A DNA stretch of 56,791 bases from Deltaproteobacteria bacterium (lineage in GTDB: Bacteria; Desulfobacterota; Desulfobulbia; Desulfobulbales; SURF-16). The stretch lies in contig JAOZOY010000010.1 in the NCBI GenBank assembly GCA_029933005.1, positions 1-56,791 of the forward strand. The letters are read 5' to 3'. Position 1 is the first letter of the stretch. The number at the start of each line of letters is the position of its first letter. Shown one piece after another: positions 34,004 to 42,019 of the stretch. The notes under the pieces were generated by a model. That model was not told the origin of the DNA. It did no database searches and saw nothing but the letters and a program-made list of their open reading frames with translations. Position numbers and translations under genes: made by a program.

Positions 34004-34705
34004 ATGAAGGTTAGTGGAGAGTTTGTTTTTTTGGGGGCTGGGAGATATTTCATAGCCCTTGATATGCCGCAAAGAGAGTCTGTGATTAAATTCCTAAGAC
34101 CTGATGGGCCATTGACTGTCCGGCAAAAAGGGTTGCGGGGGTGGTTGCTTGATCATTTTCTCAGAGCAAAACTCATCAAGAAGGCCGCTATGGCTGGTCG
34201 GGTTTTTCGGATGCTTTATCAGTCAGAGACTATCGATATTTCTCTTTGTTTTCCCGAAACAAAGATTGTCGACGAAGTCGATGTTCGTTTTTCATGGGAA
34301 GGTCAGACTAAACGGTATCAGGGTTCTGCCTACATTCAACGCCGGGTCGAAGTATTTGGTTATGATGCACCCCTGGATTCGTTTAATTGGGATGTAATTA
34401 TCGAAATCCAGCACTATCTGTGGGGGGCTGGCGTTGGTCTGGGAAGCGGTGCGGAGACCTGGGGACCAAAAAACTGGTGTCGCACGAAACAAGATAAGGT
34501 CAGGCTGGCTGATCTCAGCAGCTTGACCCAGGATAAAAAACGTGTAGGTAAACGTCTGAACAGTGCAATACGTCAAAAGCGCCGAAAGCGACTGGAACGA
34601 TTCCAGCCGGTTCGGTGCCGGGAGCACATTGATCCATACCTTGCATATATTGGGGAATATCTTAACCAAGAATCGCTTAACAAACTATGGAGAGCGGGAT
34701 TCTAA
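34004..34705 (+). CDS. Unrecognised basic protein, possibly kinase-fold
   Basis: 233 residues from ATG 34004 (AGGGAG directly upstream). No family is recognised with certainty. Visible features are FLGAGRYFIALDMPQRESVIKFL, resembling a kinase glycine loop with the beta-3 Lys, a central WDVIIEIQHYLWGAGVGLG, the conserved-looking AETWGPKNW and RLADLSSL (an Asp where kinases carry the metal-binding Asp), and a C-terminus rich in Arg and Lys. No HGD-type catalytic loop is present, so if it is a kinase fold it is degenerate. No signal or membrane segment. It lies between the exporter and the CDP-alcohol phosphotransferase of the sphingolipid locus. Confidence 0.55.
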   Translation: MKVSGEFVFLGAGRYFIALDMPQRESVIKFLRPDGPLTVRQKGLRGWLLDHFLRAKLIKKAAMAGRVFRMLYQSETIDISLCFPETKIVDEVDVRFSWEGQTKRYQGSAYIQRRVEVFGYDAPLDSFNWDVIIEIQHYLWGAGVGLGSGAETWGPKNWCRTKQDKVRLADLSSLTQDKKRVGKRLNSAIRQKRRKRLERFQPVRCREHIDPYLAYIGEYLNQESLNKLWRAGF

Positions 34706-34796
34706 CTGGTTATTTGGGTTGAGTTCCGTGATCAGCAGTTCACGGTGAAAGCCTATAATGGCCCTGTGCCATGCACAGATAATTTAGAGGGATGGA

Positions 34797-34858
34797 TTAA
34801 AGCTTAAACTCATCTCCAAGGTGGATTTTCCTGGCTCGCCAAATTCCAGGATTTCTCC
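34797..34858 (-). pseudogene. Remnant of an lptB 3' end
   Basis: On the minus strand this short stretch encodes GEILEFGEP and then, after a frame change, RKIHLGDEFKL and stop. The intact LptB at 47873 ends GEILEFGEP...[11 protein letters not shown] and stop. The DNA matches 25 of 26 bases at 34833-34858 against 47937-47962. About 28 bases of lptB are deleted between the two parts. Upstream sequence beyond 34858 does not match. The amino-acid changes at the extreme end (for example DEFKL for EKFEL) suggest a diverged second lptB rather than a fresh copy. Confidence 0.8.
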
Positions 34859-34915
34859 TACAGACAGAAACGAATTGTTTTTTGTAAAGAATGATTTAAC
34901 GGGATCAATAACAGT

Positions 34916-36121
34916 ATGGGTTTATATATTTATTTCTTACATGAATGCCCTGTGCAAATCTGGGGTCTTACATCGCAACAACGGATAGAGAAGGTATTAA
35001 AAGGAACGGCTGAAAACTGTACAGCACAGGAATTAAACAACCTGTCAGACAGCGACTCTGTTCTTATCCTGCGTGGGGACTATCTGTTCGACGACCGGTT
35101 GATCAAACATCTGGTCGCAGCGCAGAATATTACCATTCATCTCAACAACGGCCAACAACAGGTGACTGTTGCCGCCCATGTTCCGGCAGGACTTGCCCGG
35201 CAAGCCATTGAGTTTATGGAAGACAAGACTCATGCCGGTTCTCTGCCCGGCGTACAGAACCAGGCTCTGGCCACCATATCCATTTCCTTCCTGGAAAAAT
35301 TACGTAAATCCGAACCACCCTTCGTGCTGCCAATTTCAGTAGAAAAAAAACAAGCCCTCGAGAAACGTCTTTTTGATTGGGCTTACAAGGGAATCACCGA
35401 TCTGGTGACAAAATGGGCCTGGCCGTACCCGGCCCGTTGGGTTGTCGGACATTGTGTACGCTTCAATATCCGGCCTAACTATGTCACCCTGTTCGGCCTG
35501 CTGTTGGTTATATTCGCCGGGATTTCTTTTGCCAATGGCCAGTTCGGCAGGGGGCTGCTGGCGGGATGGCTGATGACCTTTCTGGACACTGTGGACGGCA
35601 AACTGGCTCGTGTTACCGTTACATCAAGTCAATTCGGTCATTATTTTGATCATCTTATCGACTTAATCCATCCTCCCATCTGGTATATCCTCTGGGGTCT
35701 CGGTTTAACCGCTGCCCAGCTTTCCGGCTTGGGTTTTTCATTGAGTACCCTCTTGTATGCAATGATGATCGGTTATGTGGTTGGTCGTTTAGTCGAAGGA
35801 TCATTTCAGTGGTTTTTGGGCAGGTTCGGTATATTCTGCTGGCGGCCAACTGATTCCTATTTCAGGCTGATAACCGCCAGGCGCAATCCAAACATGATTT
35901 TTCTGACCATAAGCTATCTTATGGGGCGACCGGAACTGGGGTTGCTGGCCGTTGTTTTTTGGACGGTTGCAACTACGATCTTTCTTCTTTTACGATTAAT
36001 CCAGGCCGGCTACGTACGATCCCGCCAAGGACCCCTCAGGTCATGGCTGGCAGATGCAGACAAACCCAAATATAACAAATCCCTTGCCGTGCGTCTGTTC
36101 ACCCGGCATATTATCGGTTAA
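34916..36121 (+). CDS. CDP-alcohol phosphotransferase, sphingolipid head-group candidate
   Basis: 401 residues. The C-terminal half (about 160-390) is a membrane CDP-alcohol phosphotransferase with the full catalytic motif: D224, D227-G228, A231-R232, G241, D245 and D249 (D-x2-DG-x2-AR-x8-G-x3-D-x3-D). The N-terminal 140 residues look like a worn nucleotidyltransferase domain (SVLILRGDYLFDDRLIKHL recalls the NGD metal site), a layout known from inositol-phosphate enzymes. The product would be a phospho-alcohol lipid or its precursor. With the lipid kinase and Tam41-like gene behind it, the three-gene set resembles, from memory, the Caulobacter cpgABC genes for ceramide phosphoglycerate. Confidence 0.8.
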   Translation: MGLYIYFLHECPVQIWGLTSQQRIEKVLKGTAENCTAQELNNLSDSDSVLILRGDYLFDDRLIKHLVAAQNITIHLNNGQQQVTVAAHVPAGLARQAIEFMEDKTHAGSLPGVQNQALATISISFLEKLRKSEPPFVLPISVEKKQALEKRLFDWAYKGITDLVTKWAWPYPARWVVGHCVRFNIRPNYVTLFGLLLVIFAGISFANGQFGRGLLAGWLMTFLDTVDGKLARVTVTSSQFGHYFDHLIDLIHPPIWYILWGLGLTAAQLSGLGFSLSTLLYAMMIGYVVGRLVEGSFQWFLGRFGIFCWRPTDSYFRLITARRNPNMIFLTISYLMGRPELGLLAVVFWTVATTIFLLLRLIQAGYVRSRQGPLRSWLADADKPKYNKSLAVRLFTRHIIG

Positions 36122-36131
36122 TCTTTAATTT

Positions 36132-37118
36132 ATGGCACCAGTAATTTCGGAACCTGGTCAGGGACCACGTATTGGAGTACTCACCAACCCCCTGAGCGGC
36201 AAAAATCGCAAAGGACAGGAAACTATTTCCCAAACGATCAGTGAATATCCACGGGCAATTCAGCATAATGTCAAAACACCCCGGGATGTCCACGATGCAC
36301 TGATTGATTTTGCCACACATAAGGTTGATCTGGTCGTTATAAGCGGCGGCGACGGGACCGTCCAGGCGGTTTTGACCACCCTGTTCCATCACAAGCCTTT
36401 TACAACTCAGCCACAACTCATTGTATTAGAAGCCGGTACGACTAATATGATTGCCGGAGATGTTGGTGTATTAGGGAACCAGAACAAAGCATTGCATCGT
36501 TTGTTTCAATGGGCTCAAACCGGCAGCGCTAAAGTCACGAAAATACAAAGGCCGATTATTCGTCTGCAGGTTCCCGGGCATGAAGTGAAATGCGGCATGT
36601 TTTTCGGAGCTGCTGCCATCAGCCAGGGCATTCAATATTACCACAAAAATCTGCACAACAAAGGTCTACGGGGCTTTCCGGGGATATGTTTTACCCTGGC
36701 CAGATACTTATGGGCCATCATCCGCACACAACGCCAATCTGCGACAGCTACCAGAATAGAGTTTGAGTTGAACAGGGAACCGCTGCAAAAAGGAGATTTT
36801 CTGTTATTATTTGTCAGCACGCTGGAACGGCTGTTTTTCGGCATGCGCCCCTTTTGGGGGAATGAAAATGGATCGCTGCGATTTACAGCAATCCGGTCAC
36901 CAGCCAAATACCTGCTGCGACTCCTGCCTTTTTTATCAAGAGGCCGTCGGACCAGCAAAGGAACACAGGAAAATGGCTACTATTCCCATAATGTGGATGA
37001 GGTAAAGCTTTTTCTTGACAGCCCCGTTGCCTTGGACGGTGAAATTTATAGACCTCAATCCATCCAGGAACCAACCGTGCTGCAATGCGGCGGCATAGCA
37101 ACTTTTTTGCGCTTATAA
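36132..37118 (+). CDS. DAGK/LcbK-family lipid kinase, ceramide kinase candidate
   Basis: 328 residues. Diacylglycerol kinase catalytic domain: VLTNPLSGKNRKG (nucleotide loop) at about 17-28 and GGDGT at 72-76, followed by LEAGTTNMIAGD, the expected GTxN segment. The C-terminal beta-sandwich domain runs to the end. Family members phosphorylate diacylglycerol, long-chain bases or ceramide; CpgB of Caulobacter is a ceramide kinase of this clan. Position next to ceramide genes makes ceramide the likely substrate. It follows the CDP-alcohol gene by 10 bases and precedes the nucleotidyltransferase by 2, so the three form one operon. Confidence 0.85.
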   Translation: MAPVISEPGQGPRIGVLTNPLSGKNRKGQETISQTISEYPRAIQHNVKTPRDVHDALIDFATHKVDLVVISGGDGTVQAVLTTLFHHKPFTTQPQLIVLEAGTTNMIAGDVGVLGNQNKALHRLFQWAQTGSAKVTKIQRPIIRLQVPGHEVKCGMFFGAAAISQGIQYYHKNLHNKGLRGFPGICFTLARYLWAIIRTQRQSATATRIEFELNREPLQKGDFLLLFVSTLERLFFGMRPFWGNENGSLRFTAIRSPAKYLLRLLPFLSRGRRTSKGTQENGYYSHNVDEVKLFLDSPVALDGEIYRPQSIQEPTVLQCGGIATFLRL

Positions 37119-37120
37119 TA

Positions 37121-38074
37121 ATGCAGATACCGACAGAACTTCTTAATGTTTTACAGCAAAATTCTTCCAGAGATCCATCACCGGCAGTCAGTCTCCTGGT
37201 TGAAGAGATCCTGAGCCGCTACGGTGAAGCTGTGCGGGCCATACTCTTTTATGGATCCTGCCTGCATAAAGGGGAAGACCTCGATGGACTTTTTGATTTG
37301 TACGTGCTGGTTGACACGTATGATGCTGTCAATAAAAATGCCATGCTGGCTGCATTGAACAAGTTGCTGCCGCCAAATGTATTTTATCTGGAAGTCCCCT
37401 GTAATGGGCAAACTGTCAGGGCTAAATATGCCATATTATCTCTGAGCGATTTACAAAAAGGTACATCCTGCAACTGGTTTCATTCTTATCTGTGGGCACG
37501 ATTTTGTCAGCCCACCGTAATGGTTTACGTAGGAGACGAAAAAATTAAAAATCAGGTAAATCTTGCCTTTGCCCAGGCCGTTATTACCTTTGTAACCAAG
37601 GTGTTGCCGCGTTTGAAGCCGAGATTCACTATCCGTGAGTTGTGGCAGAAAGGACTCGAGTTGAGCTATAAGGCTGAATTCCGTCCGGAGCGCCCGGATC
37701 AACAGGTCCGGTTATACGATGCAACGCCAGATTATTTTAACGATATTACCTGTATGGCATTGAGTAGTTCGCCCTACCAGGTCAATGTTGACATCGAGGA
37801 AAAGACCACCATTTGTCACGCAGAAATTCCGGACCCGAGACGCTTGTTCTCCCGCATGACCTGGGCAATTCGAATTATACAGGGTAAAGTTCTTTCTGTT
37901 CTGAGGCTTGTTAAAGGGACGCTTACATTTGAGGGCGGGGTTGATTATATTCTCTGGAAGATTAAACGGCATTCAGGTGTGACCATGGAGGCAAGCCCCT
38001 TTCTGAGAAGACACCCTCTTCTAGCCATGTGTGTTTTATCCTGGCGCTTATATCGGAGTGGAGGGGTTCAATAA
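37121..38074 (+). CDS. Tam41-like nucleotidyltransferase-fold protein
   Basis: 317 residues from ATG 37121, 2 bases after the kinase stop; the frame is open back to 37085. AILFYGSCLHKGEDLDGLFDLYVLVD has the GS-x10-12-D-x-(D) layout of the nucleotidyltransferase fold. The length and a Lys/Arg-rich C-terminal helix region recall Tam41, the CDP-diacylglycerol synthase of mitochondria. If so it could form CDP-ceramide from ceramide 1-phosphate, or a CDP-head group. The second catalytic Asp appears as Tyr (DLY), so activity is not certain. No membrane span is obvious. Confidence 0.55.
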   Translation: MQIPTELLNVLQQNSSRDPSPAVSLLVEEILSRYGEAVRAILFYGSCLHKGEDLDGLFDLYVLVDTYDAVNKNAMLAALNKLLPPNVFYLEVPCNGQTVRAKYAILSLSDLQKGTSCNWFHSYLWARFCQPTVMVYVGDEKIKNQVNLAFAQAVITFVTKVLPRLKPRFTIRELWQKGLELSYKAEFRPERPDQQVRLYDATPDYFNDITCMALSSSPYQVNVDIEEKTTICHAEIPDPRRLFSRMTWAIRIIQGKVLSVLRLVKGTLTFEGGVDYILWKIKRHSGVTMEASPFLRRHPLLAMCVLSWRLYRSGGVQ

Positions 38075-38120
38075 AAGTAATTAAGGTTTTAAGGATTCTT
38101 TTTCGTATCCCCTTGAGTGA

Positions 38121-38360
38121 AAGTGCCTTAACAGTAGAGGCAGAGAGCGAACAAAGAGGTAAATATTCGGCTTGGTATCGAAAAACAGCTAAAACCACCA
38201 TATTGTAAATATTTGGATAGTGCCTTAGATGTGTACAGGTAAGCGCAGACTCCGAGCAGGCTGGCGAAGCATAGTAGTCTTATGAGAGTCAGTCTGATCG
38301 TGCACAGCTGGGGTGCTAGCCGAATATTTACACAAAGAGAGATCTTCGAGTAGCTTGTTT
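38121..38360 (+). repeat. Family C repeat C3, split by MITE A4
   Basis: Left part 38121-38150 (CCTTAACAGTAGAGGCAGAG) and right part from 38332 (AGAGATCTTCGAGTAGCTTG) join, without A4, into the same block as C2. It ends one or two bases before the phospholipase D start codon and so serves as its leader. Confidence 0.6.
38159..38331 (-). mobile_element. Family A IS66-type MITE, copy A4 (inverted)
   Basis: 173 bp in the opposite orientation to the other copies: the 44-bp tail end comes first and GGGGTGCTAGCCGAATATTT last. Perfect 8-bp duplication ACAAAGAG (38151-38158 and 38332-38339). Interior core GGTAAGCGCAGACTCCGA at 38238-38255. Confidence 0.93.
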
Positions 38361-38362
38361 TA

Positions 38363-39418
38363 ATGACAAAATCTTCTTTAAATGAAATTCACTTCGGCGG
38401 CCCTGATATGGAGCCGGGAAAATTACGGAATCTCCTGGCTGAACGTGTTGCGTCGATGCCGGCCGGAGGAGCGATTGACTGGGTCACCTATTATTTCAGA
38501 GATCGGCGACTGGCAGAGTTATTGCTCAAAGCGAACCGCAGGGGTGTTAATGTTTCCGTGACATTGGAAGGCAGTCCGCGTACATCGTATGCCAATGATG
38601 CCGTGATCGGCATGCTGGCCGGACCGAAAGGGCTGGGTAAAGGATTACGTACCCTGACATTGCCGGACATCCCAAGCCTTTTAGGGCGAACTTGGAAGCC
38701 CCATCTGCATGAAAAGATTTACTGTTTTTCCCACCCGAAACCAGTAGCATTTATCGGGTCTTTTAACCCGTCAGGGGACAGTCCGGAGGAAGACCAGACG
38801 ATTATCAATGAGATTGGCGATCAGGATCGGGGCCATAATGTACTTGTCGGCCTTTATGACCCACCCCTGGTAAAATGTTTAGTGGACCATGCCAGGTGGA
38901 TCAAGCGAACACAGAGTTCCCTGTTTTATCGGTTTTCCTTCTTGGCCAATAAAACGTTTAAAGGAAAAGATACCGAAATCCATTTCTGGCCGAGATCAAG
39001 TCCGCATCCGGTAAGAAAATTTTTGAGTCGAATTGCTCCCGGAGCCCGCATCCGAATAGCCGCCTCTCACCTCAAAGGCAGATCCATGGCAAAGGCATTG
39101 ATAAAAATCGCCCGTCAGGGGGCTCAGGTAGAAGTGTTGGCAGAGCCGACGAATAGACGGGTCCCGGCAGAGATTGAAAAAATGATAAAAAATGCAGGCA
39201 TTTCATTGCAAAGAGTCATCCTTGCCGACGGACTGCCAATGCATAACAAGTTTATTCTTGCGGAAAAAGATGACCGCCAATGGGTTATATTCGGCAGCTT
39301 TAACTGGACAACACGTTCATACTGGCTGAACCATGAGGTTGGAGCAATCTCCACCAATCATGAACTTTTCAATGCCTTTGCCGGACGTTGGGAAGCATTA
39401 AAGGCCCAGGCTGCATAA
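38363..39418 (+). CDS. Phospholipase D-like protein
   Basis: 351 residues with two PLD half-motifs. First, HLHEKIYCF (H116-x-K118) with IGSFNPSGDS; second, MHNKFILAE (His-x-Lys) with IFGSFNWTTRS. The Asp of the canonical HKD is not present in the usual place, but the GSFN after each HxK is. No signal peptide or membrane span is clear, so it may act in the cytoplasm. PLD-family enzymes include cardiolipin synthases and phosphotransferases, so a transfer reaction on the sphingolipid or its head group is possible. A cytoplasmic nuclease cannot be excluded. Confidence 0.75.
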   Translation: MTKSSLNEIHFGGPDMEPGKLRNLLAERVASMPAGGAIDWVTYYFRDRRLAELLLKANRRGVNVSVTLEGSPRTSYANDAVIGMLAGPKGLGKGLRTLTLPDIPSLLGRTWKPHLHEKIYCFSHPKPVAFIGSFNPSGDSPEEDQTIINEIGDQDRGHNVLVGLYDPPLVKCLVDHARWIKRTQSSLFYRFSFLANKTFKGKDTEIHFWPRSSPHPVRKFLSRIAPGARIRIAASHLKGRSMAKALIKIARQGAQVEVLAEPTNRRVPAEIEKMIKNAGISLQRVILADGLPMHNKFILAEKDDRQWVIFGSFNWTTRSYWLNHEVGAISTNHELFNAFAGRWEALKAQAA

Positions 39419-39434
39419 TGAACCAGGTATTTTG

Positions 39435-40802
39435 ATGAATAAAACGGCTTCAACATTGATCATCCCGGTGGAATCCCAGGTGCGTGAGATGGATGCCAAA
39501 CTTCTGTTATCCTGCGTTGCCGCTGAGCGGGGATTTCCGGTTATCATGGGCTCCCGGGCCTTTATCCATTTCAAGGTTGATGCAATCCCTCGGGGGGTTT
39601 ACCTGGCCAAGAGCATGCGTAAAATAAGCATTCGAATGTTCTCCATATTACGCAAACTTGGGCATGAGATTGTTGCCTGGGATGAGGAAGGGCTTTTGCG
39701 GGAACCCGACCAGGAGTATTACCGGTGGCGGCTGTCGCCTTACACCGTGGCACAGGTATCCCATCTCTTCGCTTGGGGTGAAGATGATGCGCAAACCTTG
39801 CGGAACTATCCTGATTATCCCGGCACCCCGATCCATATTACCGGCAATCCACGGATCGATATGATGCGCAAGGAGTTACGCGACTATTACCTGCCCCAGG
39901 TCAATGAGATCCGTGAACGGTTCGGGGATTTTGTCCTGGTGAATACAAATTTCAGCAAGGTAAATCATTTTTTCCCTGAGCTCAGTCCATTAAAGCAGGT
40001 ATTGGAAGCGGAAAAGTCAGAAAAAGTCAATCAGTTTGATTCTGCATGGGGACGTCACAAGCTGCAATTGTTTGAAGCTTTTCAAATGATGCTGCCGGAG
40101 CTTTGCAGGGCGCTGCCCGATCTTACTGTGGTTGTCCGACCCCATCCCGCCGAAAATCACGCTCCGTGGCTGGCCGTTGCCAAGCGCTGCGACAACATCA
40201 GGGTAGCCAATGACGGCAGTGTTCTGCCTTGGCTGATGGCCTCTAAAGTGCTCATCGCCAACAGCTGCACGACCCAGGTGGAAGCTGCGGTTCTGGATAG
40301 ACCTACATTAAGCTATCAACCGGTAGCATCTGAAAATATCGATCACCAGCTGCCCAATGCCGTCAGCCACCGGACATTTTCTTGTGATGAATTGTGCAGC
40401 AAGGCGATTGCCATCGTCAGAGGTGATCTCGATCCACTGGACTACGCTGTACGCCGCGCCAGGCTCGATCAGCATATTGCAGCGCTGGACGGCAGACTTG
40501 CAGCCGACCGGATTGTCGATGTCCTGAAAACTGCTGGGTACCATGAAAAACAGCCGCCGACATCATCATTGCCTGATTACCTGAGCGGCTGGATCCATAA
40601 CCGAATGCGGACAGCAAAAAAACATGTTAACATGAGGCGGTCCGGTCACCGCAACAATCTTGCCTATCATACACACCGCTGGCCAGATATCTCTGTTAAT
40701 GAGGTTGAAAGACGGATTGCGCGACTGGGTAATATGCTGGACAGGTTTAAGAACATTCGGGTTACCCAGCACTCCAGGCACATTTTCCGAATTACCGGAT
40801 AG
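39435..40802 (+). CDS. Surface carbohydrate biosynthesis protein (SurfCarb type)
   Basis: 455 residues of a poorly characterised family often named surface carbohydrate biosynthesis protein. Visible features are LIIPVESQVREMDAKLLLSCVAAERGF, GNPRIDMMR, FVLVNTNFSKVNHF, VVVRPHPAENHAPW and LIANSCTTQVEAAVLDRPTLSYQP. The RPHP and S-C-T-T-x-x-E motifs are those of CDP/CMP-sugar glycosyltransferase-like GT-B domains (compare capsule and Kdo transferases). It probably transfers the nonulosonate made by the next four genes. It starts 16 bases after the PLD gene, in the same direction, so the sphingolipid and sugar modules may be cotranscribed. Confidence 0.75.
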   Translation: MNKTASTLIIPVESQVREMDAKLLLSCVAAERGFPVIMGSRAFIHFKVDAIPRGVYLAKSMRKISIRMFSILRKLGHEIVAWDEEGLLREPDQEYYRWRLSPYTVAQVSHLFAWGEDDAQTLRNYPDYPGTPIHITGNPRIDMMRKELRDYYLPQVNEIRERFGDFVLVNTNFSKVNHFFPELSPLKQVLEAEKSEKVNQFDSAWGRHKLQLFEAFQMMLPELCRALPDLTVVVRPHPAENHAPWLAVAKRCDNIRVANDGSVLPWLMASKVLIANSCTTQVEAAVLDRPTLSYQPVASENIDHQLPNAVSHRTFSCDELCSKAIAIVRGDLDPLDYAVRRARLDQHIAALDGRLAADRIVDVLKTAGYHEKQPPTSSLPDYLSGWIHNRMRTAKKHVNMRRSGHRNNLAYHTHRWPDISVNEVERRIARLGNMLDRFKNIRVTQHSRHIFRITG

Positions 40803-40834
40803 GAGTTCTACTCCCCAAAAAAGGAGATACGTTA

Positions 40835-41938
40835 GTGTATAAAGTAAAAATATACGGAGCCGGATCTATCGGCAACCACTTGGCCCATGCCTGTCGATCC
40901 AAAGGCTGGAGCGTGGTTATTTGCGATATTGATCAGCAGGCTCTGGATAGAACGCAACAGGACATATACCCTGCCCGGTACGGAGAGTGGGATTCTGAGA
41001 TTCAGCTTGTAACGGTAGACAATCTGCCGGATGAGGACTTTGATCTGGCGATCATCGGCACACCGCCGGATTTTCACATGGGTCTGGCAAAACAAATCCT
41101 GCAAAGCAGGCCGCCCAAAGTCCTGCTGATCGAAAAGCCGCTGTGCACCCCTTCACTGGAAGGTGCCCAGGAAATTGTTGATTTAAAAAACAGTACAGGT
41201 ACTTTTGTGGCAGTTGGGTACAACCACGTTCTGACCCAGAATTCGACGCGCGCCGAGGAAATATTAAATCAAGGTATAATCGGTCAGCCAATTACCATCA
41301 GTGCCAGATTTCGCGAGCACTGGGGCGGTATTTTCGGGGCACATCCCTGGCTCAAGGGCCCCCAGGACACCTACCTCGGTTACTATGAACAGGGCGGTGG
41401 CGCCAGTGGCGAACATTCCCACGCCATGAACATCTGGCAGCATTTTGCACACCTCGTCGGCTTTGGCAGGATTTCCAAAGTTTCGGCAACAATGGATATG
41501 ATCGACAACGGTAAGGTTAAATATGACCAACTCTGCCTGCTTAATGTCACGACGGAATCCGGATTTGTCGGTGACATTGCTCAGGATGTGGTCACTGAAC
41601 CGGCTCAAAAGGCTGTTCGCATCCAGGGCAGCAAAGGGTTCGTGGAATGGTTTGTTAATATTGACGATGGGCATGACGCCATTCGCTACTGGGATGGCGA
41701 AAAAGAAATCCAGACTGAAAATATTGCCAAATCACGGCCGGATGATTTCACAGGTGAGATTGAACATATCAGTGAAATCCTTGATGGCAGTTTTACGGGA
41801 GACTCCCCTATAGCCATAGAAAGGGGGCTTGATACCATGCTGCTGCTTGCCGCAGCTCATACATCTCATCAGCATGGCAGGGTGGTTAAAATAAATTACG
41901 AAAAAGGCTACAGGCTTGATGCCATTGAAATACTCTAA
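40835..41938 (+). CDS. Gfo/Idh/MocA family oxidoreductase
   Basis: 367 residues from GTG 40835 with AGGAG about 9 bases upstream. The N-terminal Rossmann domain has YGAGSIGNHLAHAC and ICDID. The family Lys lies in EKPLCTPSL (EKP motif, near residue 98), and the C-terminal domain has GGGASGEHSHAMN (catalytic His region). Enzymes of this group oxidise or epimerise nucleotide sugars or free sugars. It sits between the SurfCarb and NeuB-type genes, so it probably makes or modifies the precursor for the nonulosonate. Confidence 0.85.
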   Translation: MYKVKIYGAGSIGNHLAHACRSKGWSVVICDIDQQALDRTQQDIYPARYGEWDSEIQLVTVDNLPDEDFDLAIIGTPPDFHMGLAKQILQSRPPKVLLIEKPLCTPSLEGAQEIVDLKNSTGTFVAVGYNHVLTQNSTRAEEILNQGIIGQPITISARFREHWGGIFGAHPWLKGPQDTYLGYYEQGGGASGEHSHAMNIWQHFAHLVGFGRISKVSATMDMIDNGKVKYDQLCLLNVTTESGFVGDIAQDVVTEPAQKAVRIQGSKGFVEWFVNIDDGHDAIRYWDGEKEIQTENIAKSRPDDFTGEIEHISEILDGSFTGDSPIAIERGLDTMLLLAAAHTSHQHGRVVKINYEKGYRLDAIEIL

Positions 41939-42019
41939 CTCAGCTTTTCTGGTTACGGTATGATGCTGAATTACTGTGATTTTAAGCTAACATTTGTATG
42001 AAATGTGAAGGGAGTGATT

